Of a stretch of 64,000 nt of DNA, positions 21,876 through 31,942 are shown one piece after another; position 1 is the stretch's first letter; each line of letters begins with the position of its first letter. This DNA comes from Zhengitettix transpicula (lineage: Eukaryota > Arthropoda > Insecta > Orthoptera > Tetrigidae). The stretch covers positions 62,001-126,000 of the forward strand of contig JAYJMR010000018.1 in NCBI GenBank assembly GCA_037074705.1, written 5' to 3'. A program made the position numbers and the translations under genes. The notes beneath the pieces are model-generated. The model was not told the DNA's origin and ran no database searches. It saw only the letters and a list, made by a program, of their open reading frames with translations.

Positions 21876-22064
21876 ATCGCTTCTCGGCCTTTTGGCTAAG
21901 ATCAAAGTGTAGTATCTGTTCTTATCAGCTTAATATCTGATACGTGGTGCATCGCACCACCAGAATATTAAACTCATTTTTGGAAAATGACGGAGTGTTA
22001 GGAGCTTGCTCCACATCTGTCACGGGTTGGCCCGGCTTTGCAGTATCGCCGGGATCGGCCCACC
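21876..22064 (+). ncRNA. U2: U2 snRNA gene, copy 11
   Basis: Complete 189-nt copy, 1581 bp after the previous start. The homopolymer in its spacer has 6 A and 26 T. Confidence 0.97.
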
Positions 22065-23455
22065 TTATTGAAATTCAAACAAAGAAAGAAGTTTAACATT
22101 CTGACGTATCAAATATTGAGTTGGAAGGCAGGTAAATTTTGAAATAACTGCGATTTCGCATCCAGTACAGGATTCACCTCTCTCGGCAATCATCTTCTCG
22201 CAGGCAGGACCGGGCACCAGCGAGTACAAGTAATTTTCCGGGAGAAGCCGTTGTCCGTGGCCACCAGCTGGACCACGCTCCCTATATATCTTTTGTATTT
22301 CGCGAACGTCGTCGTCGCCGCCGCACGCACGCACGCAAGTACGATAGGATAACGCGCCTTTTACGAATATGTATCTGATACATATGTATTCAAAACATCG
22401 TACTTTTTTCCGCTCATTTCTTTCGGCTCAAAGGAAGTGTAATTAATATTCGTTGTTGACGGAAACTGCGTAGCTATATTGAAAACAGGGGTTCGTTGCC
22501 GTTAAAGCCTCTTTTAATTCTGTCACTTTCCCATAAATCTATCTCGGTTTTATTATAATTTAGACGTAAAATACCGACGTCTGGATTTCGATATACATTT
22601 ATAAACAATGTATGCAATATACGTTTATTCCACCTAGCAGAGCGCCTCTTGGGCGGCCATCGCAAAACACGACTGCCCGTTGTAATCTACGAACGTCTTC
22701 CTCGCCGCCGCACGCACGCAGCATAGCTGTTGCAAGCGAACATTAGTAAAAACTTACAAATTAATATTCCGCGGATCGAATTATTTTATAATTTTAATTT
22801 CTTCTCAACTAAACTTTCTTTACATGTATATATTAAAAAATTTTTTTTTTTTTTTTTTTTTTTTTTCCCACCATTTTTTTACTTCTATATATATATTTAA
22901 ATAAATAAATATATATTTAAAAAATGGGGAAAATTTTTAAATGTCGCGTACATGTGAGCGCGTACTGTTTAAAGACAAATATTAACTTTGTTTACAAAGA
23001 CCGCGTAACAATGGAAACGTCAACGTGAAAAAATTGTAACCGTTATCAATTCCACTTAATTCGCACCGAACTCTGACTGTCTATTTGTTTCTTAGACAAC
23101 GTCATTTCTTTTTTGCTCAATTTGACGGAACTCGTGTGTTTACGTGAGGAATTTAATTTTTTTCTCTTACATTTACGTATCACCCTGCAGCGAGTGCAGG
23201 TAAGTGCCGCTAGGTGGGGACGTACTGTAACAATAAAACTGTTGATACATTTCAAATATTTTTATCTTTGAAGCCAATTGTTTCCTTTCCCGCGATATTT
23301 AAGCATTCGACGGTTGACCTCACTTTCCGATCAGGATTTCAGGCGTTTCGCGGGGACCGCGTGTTTCGACGTATTGCCGCAGAAACATTTAACAATGCTC
23401 CCCGTTGATTACAATGGTGTCCGGAATAAAAGACCGTCCCGATCGAGGAATCTTT

Positions 23456-23644
23456 ATCGCTTCTCGGCCTTTTGGCTAAGATCAAAGTGTAGTATCTGTT
23501 CTTATCAGCTTAATATCTGATACGTGGTGCATCGCACCACCAGAATATTAAACTCATTTTTGGAAAATGACGGAGTGTTAGGAGCTTGCTCCACATCTGT
23601 CACGGGTTGGCCCGGCTTTGCAGTATCGCCGGGATCGGCCCACC
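23456..23644 (+). ncRNA. U2: U2 snRNA gene, copy 12
   Basis: Complete 189-nt copy, 1580 bp after the previous start. No difference from copy 1 seen by eye. Confidence 0.97.
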
Positions 23645-25037
23645 TTATTGAAATTCAAACAAAGAAAGAAGTTTAACATTCTGACGTATCAAATATTGAG
23701 TTGGAAGGCAGGTAAATTTTGAAATAACTGCGATTTCGCATCCAGTACAGGATTCACCTCTCTCGGCAATCATCTTCTCGCAGGCAGGACCGGGCACCAG
23801 CGAGTACAAGTAATTTTCCGGGAGAAGCCGTTGTCCGTGGCCACCAGCTGGACCACGCTCCCTATATATCTTTTGTATTTCGCGAACGTCGTCGTCGCCG
23901 CCGCACGCACGCACGCAAGTACGATAGGATAACGCGCCTTTTACGAATATGTATCTGATACATATGTATTCAAAACATCGTACTTTTTTCCGCTCATTTC
24001 TTTCGGCTCAAAGGAAGTGTAATTAATATTCGTTGTTGACGGAAACTGCGTAGCTATATTGAAAACAGGGGTTCGTTGCCGTTAAAGCCTCTTTTAATTC
24101 TGTCACTTTCCCATAAATCTATCTCGGTTTTATTATAATTTAGACGTAAAATACCGACGTCTGGATTTCGATATACATTTATAAACAATGTATGCAATAT
24201 ACGTTTATTCCACCTAGCAGAGCGCCTCTTGGGCGGCCATCGCAAAACACGACTGCCCGTTGTAATCTACGAACGTCTTCCTCGCCGCCGCACGCACGCA
24301 GCATAGCTGTTGCAAGCGAACATTAGTAAAAACTTACAAATTAATATTCCGCGGATCGAATTATTTTATAATTTTAATTTCTTCTCAACTAAACTTTCTT
24401 TACATGTATATATTAAAAAAAATTTTTTTTTTTTTTTTTTTTTTTTTTCCCACCATTTTTTTACTTCTATATATATATTTAAATAAATAAATATATATTT
24501 AAAAAATGGGGAAAATTTTTAAATGTCGCGTACATGTGAGCGCGTACTGTTTAAAGACAAATATTAACTTTGTTTACAAAGACCGCGTAACAATGGAAAC
24601 GTCAACGTGAAAAAATTGTAACCGTTATCAATTCCACTTAATTCGCACCGAACTCTGACTGTCTATTTGTTTCTTAGACAACGTCATTTCTTTTTTGCTC
24701 AATTTGACGGAACTCGTGTGTTTACGTGAGGAATTTAATTTTTTTCTCTTACATTTACGTATCACCCTGCAGCGAGTGCAGGTAAGTGCCGCTAGGTGGG
24801 GACGTACTGTAACAATAAAACTGTTGATACATTTCAAATATTTTTATCTTTGAAGCCAATTGTTTCCTTTCCCGCGATATTTAAGCATTCGACGGTTGAC
24901 CTCACTTTCCGATCAGGATTTCAGGCGTTTCGCGGGGACCGCGTGTTTCGACGTATTGCCGCAGAAACATTTAACAATGCTCCCCGTTGATTACAATGGT
25001 GTCCGGAATAAAAGACCGTCCCGATCGAGGAATCTTT

Positions 25038-25226
25038 ATCGCTTCTCGGCCTTTTGGCTAAGATCAAAGTGTAGTATCTGTTCTTATCAGCTTAATATCT
25101 GATACGTGGTGCATCGCACCACCAGAATATTAAACTCATTTTTGGAAAATGACGGAGTGTTAGGAGCTTGCTCCACATCTGTCACGGGTTGGCCCGGCTT
25201 TGCAGTATCGCCGGGATCGGCCCACC
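25038..25226 (+). ncRNA. U2: U2 snRNA gene, copy 13
   Basis: Complete 189-nt copy, 1582 bp after the previous start. No difference from copy 1 seen by eye. Confidence 0.97.
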
Positions 25227-26619
25227 TTATTGAAATTCAAACAAAGAAAGAAGTTTAACATTCTGACGTATCAAATATTGAGTTGGAAGGCAGGTAAATT
25301 TTGAAATAACTGCGATTTCGCATCCAGTACAGGATTCACCTCTCTCGGCAATCATCTTCTCGCAGGCAGGACCGGGCACCAGCGAGTACAAGTAATTTTC
25401 CGGGAGAAGCCGTTGTCCGTGGCCACCAGCTGGACCACGCTCCCTATATATCTTTTGTATTTCGCGAACGTCGTCGTCGCCGCCGCACGCACGCACGCAA
25501 GTACGATAGGATAACGCGCCTTTTACGAATATGTATCTGATACATATGTATTCAAAACATCGTACTTTTTTCCGCTCATTTCTTTCGGCTCAAAGGAAGT
25601 GTAATTAATATTCGTTGTTGACGGAAACTGCGTAGCTATATTGAAAACAGGGGTTCGTTGCCGTTAAAGCCTCTTTTAATTCTGTCACTTTCCCATAAAT
25701 CTATCTCGGTTTTATTATAATTTAGACGTAAAATACCGACGTCTGGATTTCGATATACATTTATAAACAATGTATGCAATATACGTTTATTCCACCTAGC
25801 AGAGCGCCTCTTGGGCGGCCATCGCAAAACACGACTGCCCGTTGTAATCTACGAACGTCTTCCTCGCCGCCGCACGCACGCAGCATAGCTGTTGCAAGCG
25901 AACATTAGTAAAAACTTACAAATTAATATTCCGCGGATCGAATTATTTTATAATTTTAATTTCTTCTCAACTAAACTTTCTTTACATGTATATATTAAAA
26001 AAAATTTTTTTTTTTTTTTTTTTTTTTTTTCCCACCATTTTTTTACTTCTATATATATATTTAAATAAATAAATATATATTTAAAAAATGGGGAAAATTT
26101 TTAAATGTCGCGTACATGTGAGCGCGTACTGTTTAAAGACAAATATTAACTTTGTTTACAAAGACCGCGTAACAATGGAAACGTCAACGTGAAAAAATTG
26201 TAACCGTTATCAATTCCACTTAATTCGCACCGAACTCTGACTGTCTATTTGTTTCTTAGACAACGTCATTTCTTTTTTGCTCAATTTGACGGAACTCGTG
26301 TGTTTACGTGAGGAATTTAATTTTTTTCTCTTACATTTACGTATCACCCTGCAGCGAGTGCAGGTAAGTGCCGCTAGGTGGGGACGTACTGTAACAATAA
26401 AACTGTTGATACATTTCAAATATTTTTATCTTTGAAGCCAATTGTTTCCTTTCCCGCGATATTTAAGCATTCGACGGTTGACCTCACTTTCCGATCAGGA
26501 TTTCAGGCGTTTCGCGGGGACCGCGTGTTTCGACGTATTGCCGCAGAAACATTTAACAATGCTCCCCGTTGATTACAATGGTGTCCGGAATAAAAGACCG
26601 TCCCGATCGAGGAATCTTT

Positions 26620-26808
26620 ATCGCTTCTCGGCCTTTTGGCTAAGATCAAAGTGTAGTATCTGTTCTTATCAGCTTAATATCTGATACGTGGTGCATCGCA
26701 CCACCAGAATATTAAACTCATTTTTGGAAAATGACGGAGTGTTAGGAGCTTGCTCCACATCTGTCACGGGTTGGCCCGGCTTTGCAGTATCGCCGGGATC
26801 GGCCCACC
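26620..26808 (+). ncRNA. U2: U2 snRNA gene, copy 14
   Basis: Complete 189-nt copy, 1582 bp after the previous start. No difference from copy 1 seen by eye. Confidence 0.97.
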
Positions 26809-28199
26809 TTATTGAAATTCAAACAAAGAAAGAAGTTTAACATTCTGACGTATCAAATATTGAGTTGGAAGGCAGGTAAATTTTGAAATAACTGCGATTT
26901 CGCATCCAGTACAGGATTCACCTCTCTCGGCAATCATCTTCTCGCAGGCAGGACCGGGCACCAGCGAGTACAAGTAATTTTCCGGGAGAAGCCGTTGTCC
27001 GTGGCCACCAGCTGGACCACGCTCCCTATATATCTTTTGTATTTCGCGAACGTCGTCGTCGCCGCCGCACGCACGCACGCAAGTACGATAGGATAACGCG
27101 CCTTTTACGAATATGTATCTGATACATATGTATTCAAAACATCGTACTTTTTTCCGCTCATTTCTTTCGGCTCAAAGGAAGTGTAATTAATATTCGTTGT
27201 TGACGGAAACTGCGTAGCTATATTGAAAACAGGGGTTCGTTGCCGTTAAAGCCTCTTTTAATTCTGTCACTTTCCCATAAATCTATCTCGGTTTTATTAT
27301 AATTTAGACGTAAAATACCGACGTCTGGATTTCGATATACATTTATAAACAATGTATGCAATATACGTTTATTCCACCTAGCAGAGCGCCTCTTGGGCGG
27401 CCATCGCAAAACACGACTGCCCGTTGTAATCTACGAACGTCTTCCTCGCCGCCGCACGCACGCAGCATAGCTGTTGCAAGCGAACATTAGTAAAAACTTA
27501 CAAATTAATATTCCGCGGATCGAATTATTTTATAATTTTAATTTCTTCTCAACTAAACTTTCTTTACATGTATATATTAAAAAAAATTTTTTTTTTTTTT
27601 TTTTTTTTTTCCCACCATTTTTTTACTTCTATATATATATTTAAATAAATAAATATATATTTAAAAAATGGGGAAAATTTTTAAATGTCGCGTACATGTG
27701 AGCGCGTACTGTTTAAAGACAAATATTAACTTTGTTTACAAAGACCGCGTAACAATGGAAACGTCAACGTGAAAAAATTGTAACCGTTATCAATTCCACT
27801 TAATTCGCACCGAACTCTGACTGTCTATTTGTTTCTTAGACAACGTCATTTCTTTTTTGCTCAATTTGACGGAACTCGTGTGTTTACGTGAGGAATTTAA
27901 TTTTTTTCTCTTACATTTACGTATCACCCTGCAGCGAGTGCAGGTAAGTGCCGCTAGGTGGGGACGTACTGTAACAATAAAACTGTTGATACATTTCAAA
28001 TATTTTTATCTTTGAAGCCAATTGTTTCCTTTCCCGCGATATTTAAGCATTCGACGGTTGACCTCACTTTCCGATCAGGATTTCAGGCGTTTCGCGGGGA
28101 CCGCGTGTTTCGACGTATTGCCGCAGAAACATTTAACAATGCTCCCCGTTGATTACAATGGTGTCCGGAATAAAAGACCGTCCCGATCGAGGAATCTTT

Positions 28200-28388
28200 A
28201 TCGCTTCTCGGCCTTTTGGCTAAGATCAAAGTGTAGTATCTGTTCTTATCAGCTTAATATCTGATACGTGGTGCATCGCACCACCAGAATATTAAACTCA
28301 TTTTTGGAAAATGACGGAGTGTTAGGAGCTTGCTCCACATCTGTCACGGGTTGGCCCGGCTTTGCAGTATCGCCGGGATCGGCCCACC
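28200..28388 (+). ncRNA. U2: U2 snRNA gene, copy 15
   Basis: Complete 189-nt copy, 1580 bp after the previous start. It is the last intact gene before the two element-bearing units. Confidence 0.97.
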
Positions 28389-29780
28389 TTATTGAAATTC
28401 AAACAAAGAAAGAAGTTTAACATTCTGACGTATCAAATATTGAGTTGGAAGGCAGGTAAATTTTGAAATAACTGCGATTTCGCATCCAGTACAGGATTCA
28501 CCTCTCTCGGCAATCATCTTCTCGCAGGCAGGACCGGGCACCAGCGAGTACAAGTAATTTTCCGGGAGAAGCCGTTGTCCGTGGCCACCAGCTGGACCAC
28601 GCTCCCTATATATCTTTTGTATTTCGCGAACGTCGTCGTCGCCGCCGCACGCACGCACGCAAGTACGATAGGATAACGCGCCTTTTACGAATATGTATCT
28701 GATACATATGTATTCAAAACATCGTACTTTTTTCCGCTCATTTCTTTCGGCTCAAAGGAAGTGTAATTAATATTCGTTGTTGACGGAAACTGCGTAGCTA
28801 TATTGAAAACAGGGGTTCGTTGCCGTTAAAGCCTCTTTTAATTCTGTCACTTTCCCATAAATCTATCTCGGTTTTATTATAATTTAGACGTAAAATACCG
28901 ACGTCTGGATTTCGATATACATTTATAAACAATGTATGCAATATACGTTTATTCCACCTAGCAGAGCGCCTCTTGGGCGGCCATCGCAAAACACGACTGC
29001 CCGTTGTAATCTACGAACGTCTTCCTCGCCGCCGCACGCACGCAGCATAGCTGTTGCAAGCGAACATTAGTAAAAACTTACAAATTAATATTCCGCGGAT
29101 CGAATTATTTTATAATTTTAATTTCTTCTCAACTAAACTTTCTTTACATGTATATATTAAAAAAAATTTTTTTTTTTTTTTTTTTTTTTTTCCCACCATT
29201 TTTTTACTTCTATATATATATTTAAATAAATAAATATATATTTAAAAAATGGGGAAAATTTTTAAATGTCGCGTACATGTGAGCGCGTACTGTTTAAAGA
29301 CAAATATTAACTTTGTTTACAAAGACCGCGTAACAATGGAAACGTCAACGTGAAAAAATTGTAACCGTTATCAATTCCACTTAATTCGCACCGAACTCTG
29401 ACTGTCTATTTGTTTCTTAGACAACGTCATTTCTTTTTTGCTCAATTTGACGGAACTCGTGTGTTTACGTGAGGAATTTAATTTTTTTCTCTTACATTTA
29501 CGTATCACCCTGCAGCGAGTGCAGGTAAGTGCCGCTAGGTGGGGACGTACTGTAACAATAAAACTGTTGATACATTTCAAATATTTTTATCTTTGAAGCC
29601 AATTGTTTCCTTTCCCGCGATATTTAAGCATTCGACGGTTGACCTCACTTTCCGATCAGGATTTCAGGCGTTTCGCGGGGACCGCGTGTTTCGACGTATT
29701 GCCGCAGAAACATTTAACAATGCTCCCCGTTGATTACAATGGTGTCCGGAATAAAAGACCGTCCCGATCGAGGAATCTTT

Positions 29781-29817
29781 ATCGCTTCTCGGCCTTTTGG
29801 CTAAGATCAAAGTGTAG
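29781..29817 (+). pseudogene. U2: U2 snRNA copy 16, 5' fragment (interrupted by element 2)
   Basis: U2 nt 1-37 ending GTGTAG. The next T (29818) can also be counted as U2 nt 38, and it has to be if the U2 total is to reach 189. Promoter and start are retained. Confidence 0.97.
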
Positions 29818-29915
29818 TTACTGGATCTTTACCGAGTGTTTCGAGCCGCATTTAGCCACGTCTTACGTGATATATCCTAAATTACCTTATCTCTTACCAA
29901 TCCTATTCATTTGCC

Positions 29916-29986
29916 GTAACGGAAGAGAACACATCAGCCAATTTATTGGACTGTGGCGTGGCCTAGGCCACGAGCTTAACCGTTAC
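29916..29986 (+). ncRNA. Three-way-junction RNA motif, copy A (element 2)
   Basis: Outer stem GTAACGG/CCGTTAC, hairpins CCAA-TTTA-TTGG and CGTGGCC-TA-GGCCACG, joining segments AAGAGAACAC and AGCTTAA. CC precedes the first strand, as in every copy. Confidence 0.78.
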
Positions 29987-30059
29987 ATTTCCTCTGAACA
30001 CGCTTCGTCGTGTCTTCCTAAAAAACCTCATAACCTCGTACCAATCCTTGTCATCTGCC

Positions 30060-30131
30060 GCAACGTGAGAGGACACAACAGCCAACCTTTTGGACTGTGG
30101 CGTGACCTCCGGTCACGAGCTTGAACGTTGC
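30060..30131 (+). ncRNA. Three-way-junction RNA motif, copy B (element 2)
   Basis: Outer stem GCAACGT/ACGTTGC, with two compensatory changes relative to copy A. Hairpins are CCAA-CCTT-TTGG and CGTGACC-TCC-GGTCACG; joining segments are GAGAGGACAC and AGCTTGA. Sequence upstream is also repeated (ACCAATCCT before each copy), so the tandem period is about 144 bp. Confidence 0.78.
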
Positions 30132-30259
30132 ACATCCAATCCTTAACCCAACTAGCTTATTTCTCCACGTCACCACCCAAATAACCTCGACCCATCCCGT
30201 GAGCGGGGCAATACCACGCTCACTCCTTAACTCTCGCATCCTCCTCAACCAGGACGGGC

Positions 30260-30266
30260 TATATAA
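30260..30266 (+). promoter_or_regulatory. TATA-like box in the element 2 leader
   Basis: TATATAA lies within the block shared with element 1 (CCAGG.CGGG, ATATAA, CCCTGC), about 440 nt from the 5' end. It is a possible internal core promoter. No clear initiator follows. Confidence 0.35.
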
Positions 30267-30331
30267 CCCTGCCTAGTTGCTCCGCATCCCGAAACTTGAA
30301 CCCCCTTTAATTTACTTACTAATTTCAACTC

Positions 30332-30408
30332 TACTAGTGTTATAGTACACTTGTTTAATTGTTTGTTTTTCACATATTTAATTTCATTGTACTAGTGCTT
30401 TAGTACAA
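30332..30408 (+). repeat. Paired ACTAGTG hairpins, element 2
   Basis: Two hairpins with related loops: TACTA-GTGTTA-TAGTA (30332-30347) and TTGTACTA-GTGCTT-TAGTACAA (30387-30408). Element 3 has the same pair with a longer first stem. Confidence 0.6.
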
Positions 30409-30504
30409 TTCGTTATAAGCGTTGCTGATTCTCCGCTTGGTTTTTGCTTTTTAGTTTTGTTATTACTTCCACATAGCCGCTTACATTTGCTTTGAAGTTT
30501 TGCC

Positions 30505-30522
30505 CTTGGCGAGTTAGCCAAG
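30505..30522 (+). other. GGCGAGTTAGCC hairpin, element 2
   Basis: CTTGGC-GAGTTA-GCCAAG is the single counterpart of the four hairpins in element 1. The outer pair is C-G and the loop differs by a few bases. Confidence 0.6.
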
Positions 30523-30569
30523 TCTGCAAAGCTAGGTGACACGAGAACTGTCACATTTCCCCTTCCAAC

Positions 30570-30713
30570 GGGACCAAAGGCGAGCAAAGGCCTCAGCTGA
30601 CAACTGAGAAACGCCGTCTATCTTGGATAGCTCTGCTACGCAAGTCCAACCTCTCCGTCCCATCGTGGTCCCGGGGCAATTCTGCTAGTCTGACTAGCAG
30701 TAGCTAAGAGAGG
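30570..30713 (+). ncRNA. HDV-like self-cleaving ribozyme candidate, element 2
   Basis: P1 is GGGACCA (30570-30576) with TGGTCCC (30666-30672), 7 bp. J1/2 is 73 nt and structured. P2 is CCTCTC (30650-30655) with GAGAGG (30708-30713). A short P3 (CG/CG) closes L3 TCCCAT (30658-30663). GGGGCAA follows P1 and can form P1.1 with the L3 C bases. P4 is CTGCTAGT-CTG-ACTAGCAG (30682-30700). J4/2 TAGCTAA has the C-N-R-A signature with C30704 in the catalytic place. Predicted cleavage falls between 30569 and 30570, about 750 nt inside the element. P1 and the J1/2 hairpins covary with element 1. P3 is one pair short of usual. R2, L1Tc and other non-LTR elements carry such ribozymes at the 5' end; here it is internal. 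Confidence 0.72.
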
Positions 30714-30804
30714 GGGGCGAAGGCCTAGAGTTCACACTCCAGGTCGGGGCTGTCAACCCCAAATCCCTTGCACATTAGCAGCAGAGACTAAAGGGACCGG
30801 CCGG

Positions 30805-31938
30805 ATGGCCAGCCCTACGATGAACCTGAACAGCATGGATGAGGGCCGAGAGACAGCCCAAATCCAAAAAGCATCATTCGCCGCAATCGCGGCAAAGAAC
30901 TCTCAAAACCCGACACCGGCAAACAACGTAGGGTACGACAGACGGCGTGCCGTCCGTTGCACACCAGCAGGAAATAATGTAGAAATAGACGCAAACATAA
31001 AATCCAAGTTCGCATCCTGCCTGATAGAAGCAATAGATATAGTGAGAACCGATGTCACTGCAATAAGACATGTTAATAATGAAATTCAAGTTGTGCTATC
31101 TTCCCCTGCCCAAGTAGAGAAACTAACGAACAAAGCATCTTTCAGAGTGGGTGACACGGAATTTAACGTTATCCCGTTTGTTCCCAGGAGCCGGAAGATA
31201 TGGGTGTACAACCCCTCAATAATGATCAGCGCGGCTATGATCAAAGCTAAACTAGCTGAAACTTGTACAGTCACACACATTGAAGAGTGCACAGACGAAT
31301 TCGGCTTCCAGTCCGGAAAATTATTCGCTTTTGTTAAGGGGGAAAAAATACCAAATGCCATATTTATAGGCTCAGTGAAATTGAACATCACGTACCAGGG
31401 TATGGAGAGGAGGTGCAGGTTATGTCAGTCCCCTGAACACGACGCCGGAGCGTGTCCCGAAAGAAAATGTTACAACTGTAACACAAAAGGTCACCTAAGC
31501 TCAGAATGTAAGGTTCAGTGCAAGTGGTGCGGCCTCATGGGGCATGAAAGCAGGAACTGTACCCAGAAAAATGAACAAAAATACACAGAGAATTTTCCGC
31601 TACTAGAAAGCCGTAAATCAAAAATAATGGCCAAAACAGTGACCCCTAGTACTGTGGTCAAAAAGACACAAGCAATAGAAGTAATAGAAACTGAAGGACT
31701 TGATGAACTACTAGCAGAGCTTGCTGCCAACGCACCAAAAATAACAGAGGAGGAGAGGGAGCAAACCGAGGAAGACAATAAAACCAGTGGAGCATCATCC
31801 GACGAAATTGATCCGGAAAAAGCAACAAAACGAAAGCGAAGAAACAAAAAAGGAAAAGCCCCAACAGCCCCAGGGATAAACGATCCAAGCAAAAAACGAA
31901 AAAATGAAGAACTGTCAATGCCAAATATAGTAGAATAG
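30805..31938 (+). CDS. Element 2 ORF1: Gag-like zinc-knuckle protein
   Basis: A 377-aa counterpart of element 1 ORF1 with three CX2CX4HX4C knuckles at C204-C217, C222-C235 and C239-C252, an acidic stretch, and a basic patch (KRKRRNKKGKA). It probably coats element RNA. ATG 30805 is the first ATG of the whole leader. The same frame stays open upstream to a TGA inside ribozyme P4. The six codons before the ATG (TKGTGR) align with MEGTGQ of element 1, where ACT stands in place of element 1's ATG. Translation may therefore start upstream at a non-AUG codon in this family. The stop TAG is 4 nt (CAAT) before ORF2. Confidence 0.9.
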   Translation: MASPTMNLNSMDEGRETAQIQKASFAAIAAKNSQNPTPANNVGYDRRRAVRCTPAGNNVEIDANIKSKFASCLIEAIDIVRTDVTAIRHVNNEIQVVLSSPAQVEKLTNKASFRVGDTEFNVIPFVPRSRKIWVYNPSIMISAAMIKAKLAETCTVTHIEECTDEFGFQSGKLFAFVKGEKIPNAIFIGSVKLNITYQGMERRCRLCQSPEHDAGACPERKCYNCNTKGHLSSECKVQCKWCGLMGHESRNCTQKNEQKYTENFPLLESRKSKIMAKTVTPSTVVKKTQAIEVIETEGLDELLAELAANAPKITEEEREQTEEDNKTSGASSDEIDPEKATKRKRRNKKGKAPTAPGINDPSKKRKNEELSMPNIVE

Positions 31939-31942
31939 CAAT

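Noticed and set aside
29603..30124. A 173-codon frame running from the spacer through U2 into element 2 (and a similar one at 36667).
   Set aside because: It crosses promoter, U2 RNA and the structured leader, and it does not start with ATG. It is a by-product of an AUG- and stop-poor region.
29916..30131. Interpreting the three-way-junction pair as hammerhead or HDV ribozymes.
   Set aside because: No CTGATGA/GAAA hammerhead core. The HDV P1 partner strands do not pair, and L3 lacks the expected sequence. The resemblance is limited to helix order and AGCTT(A/G)A.
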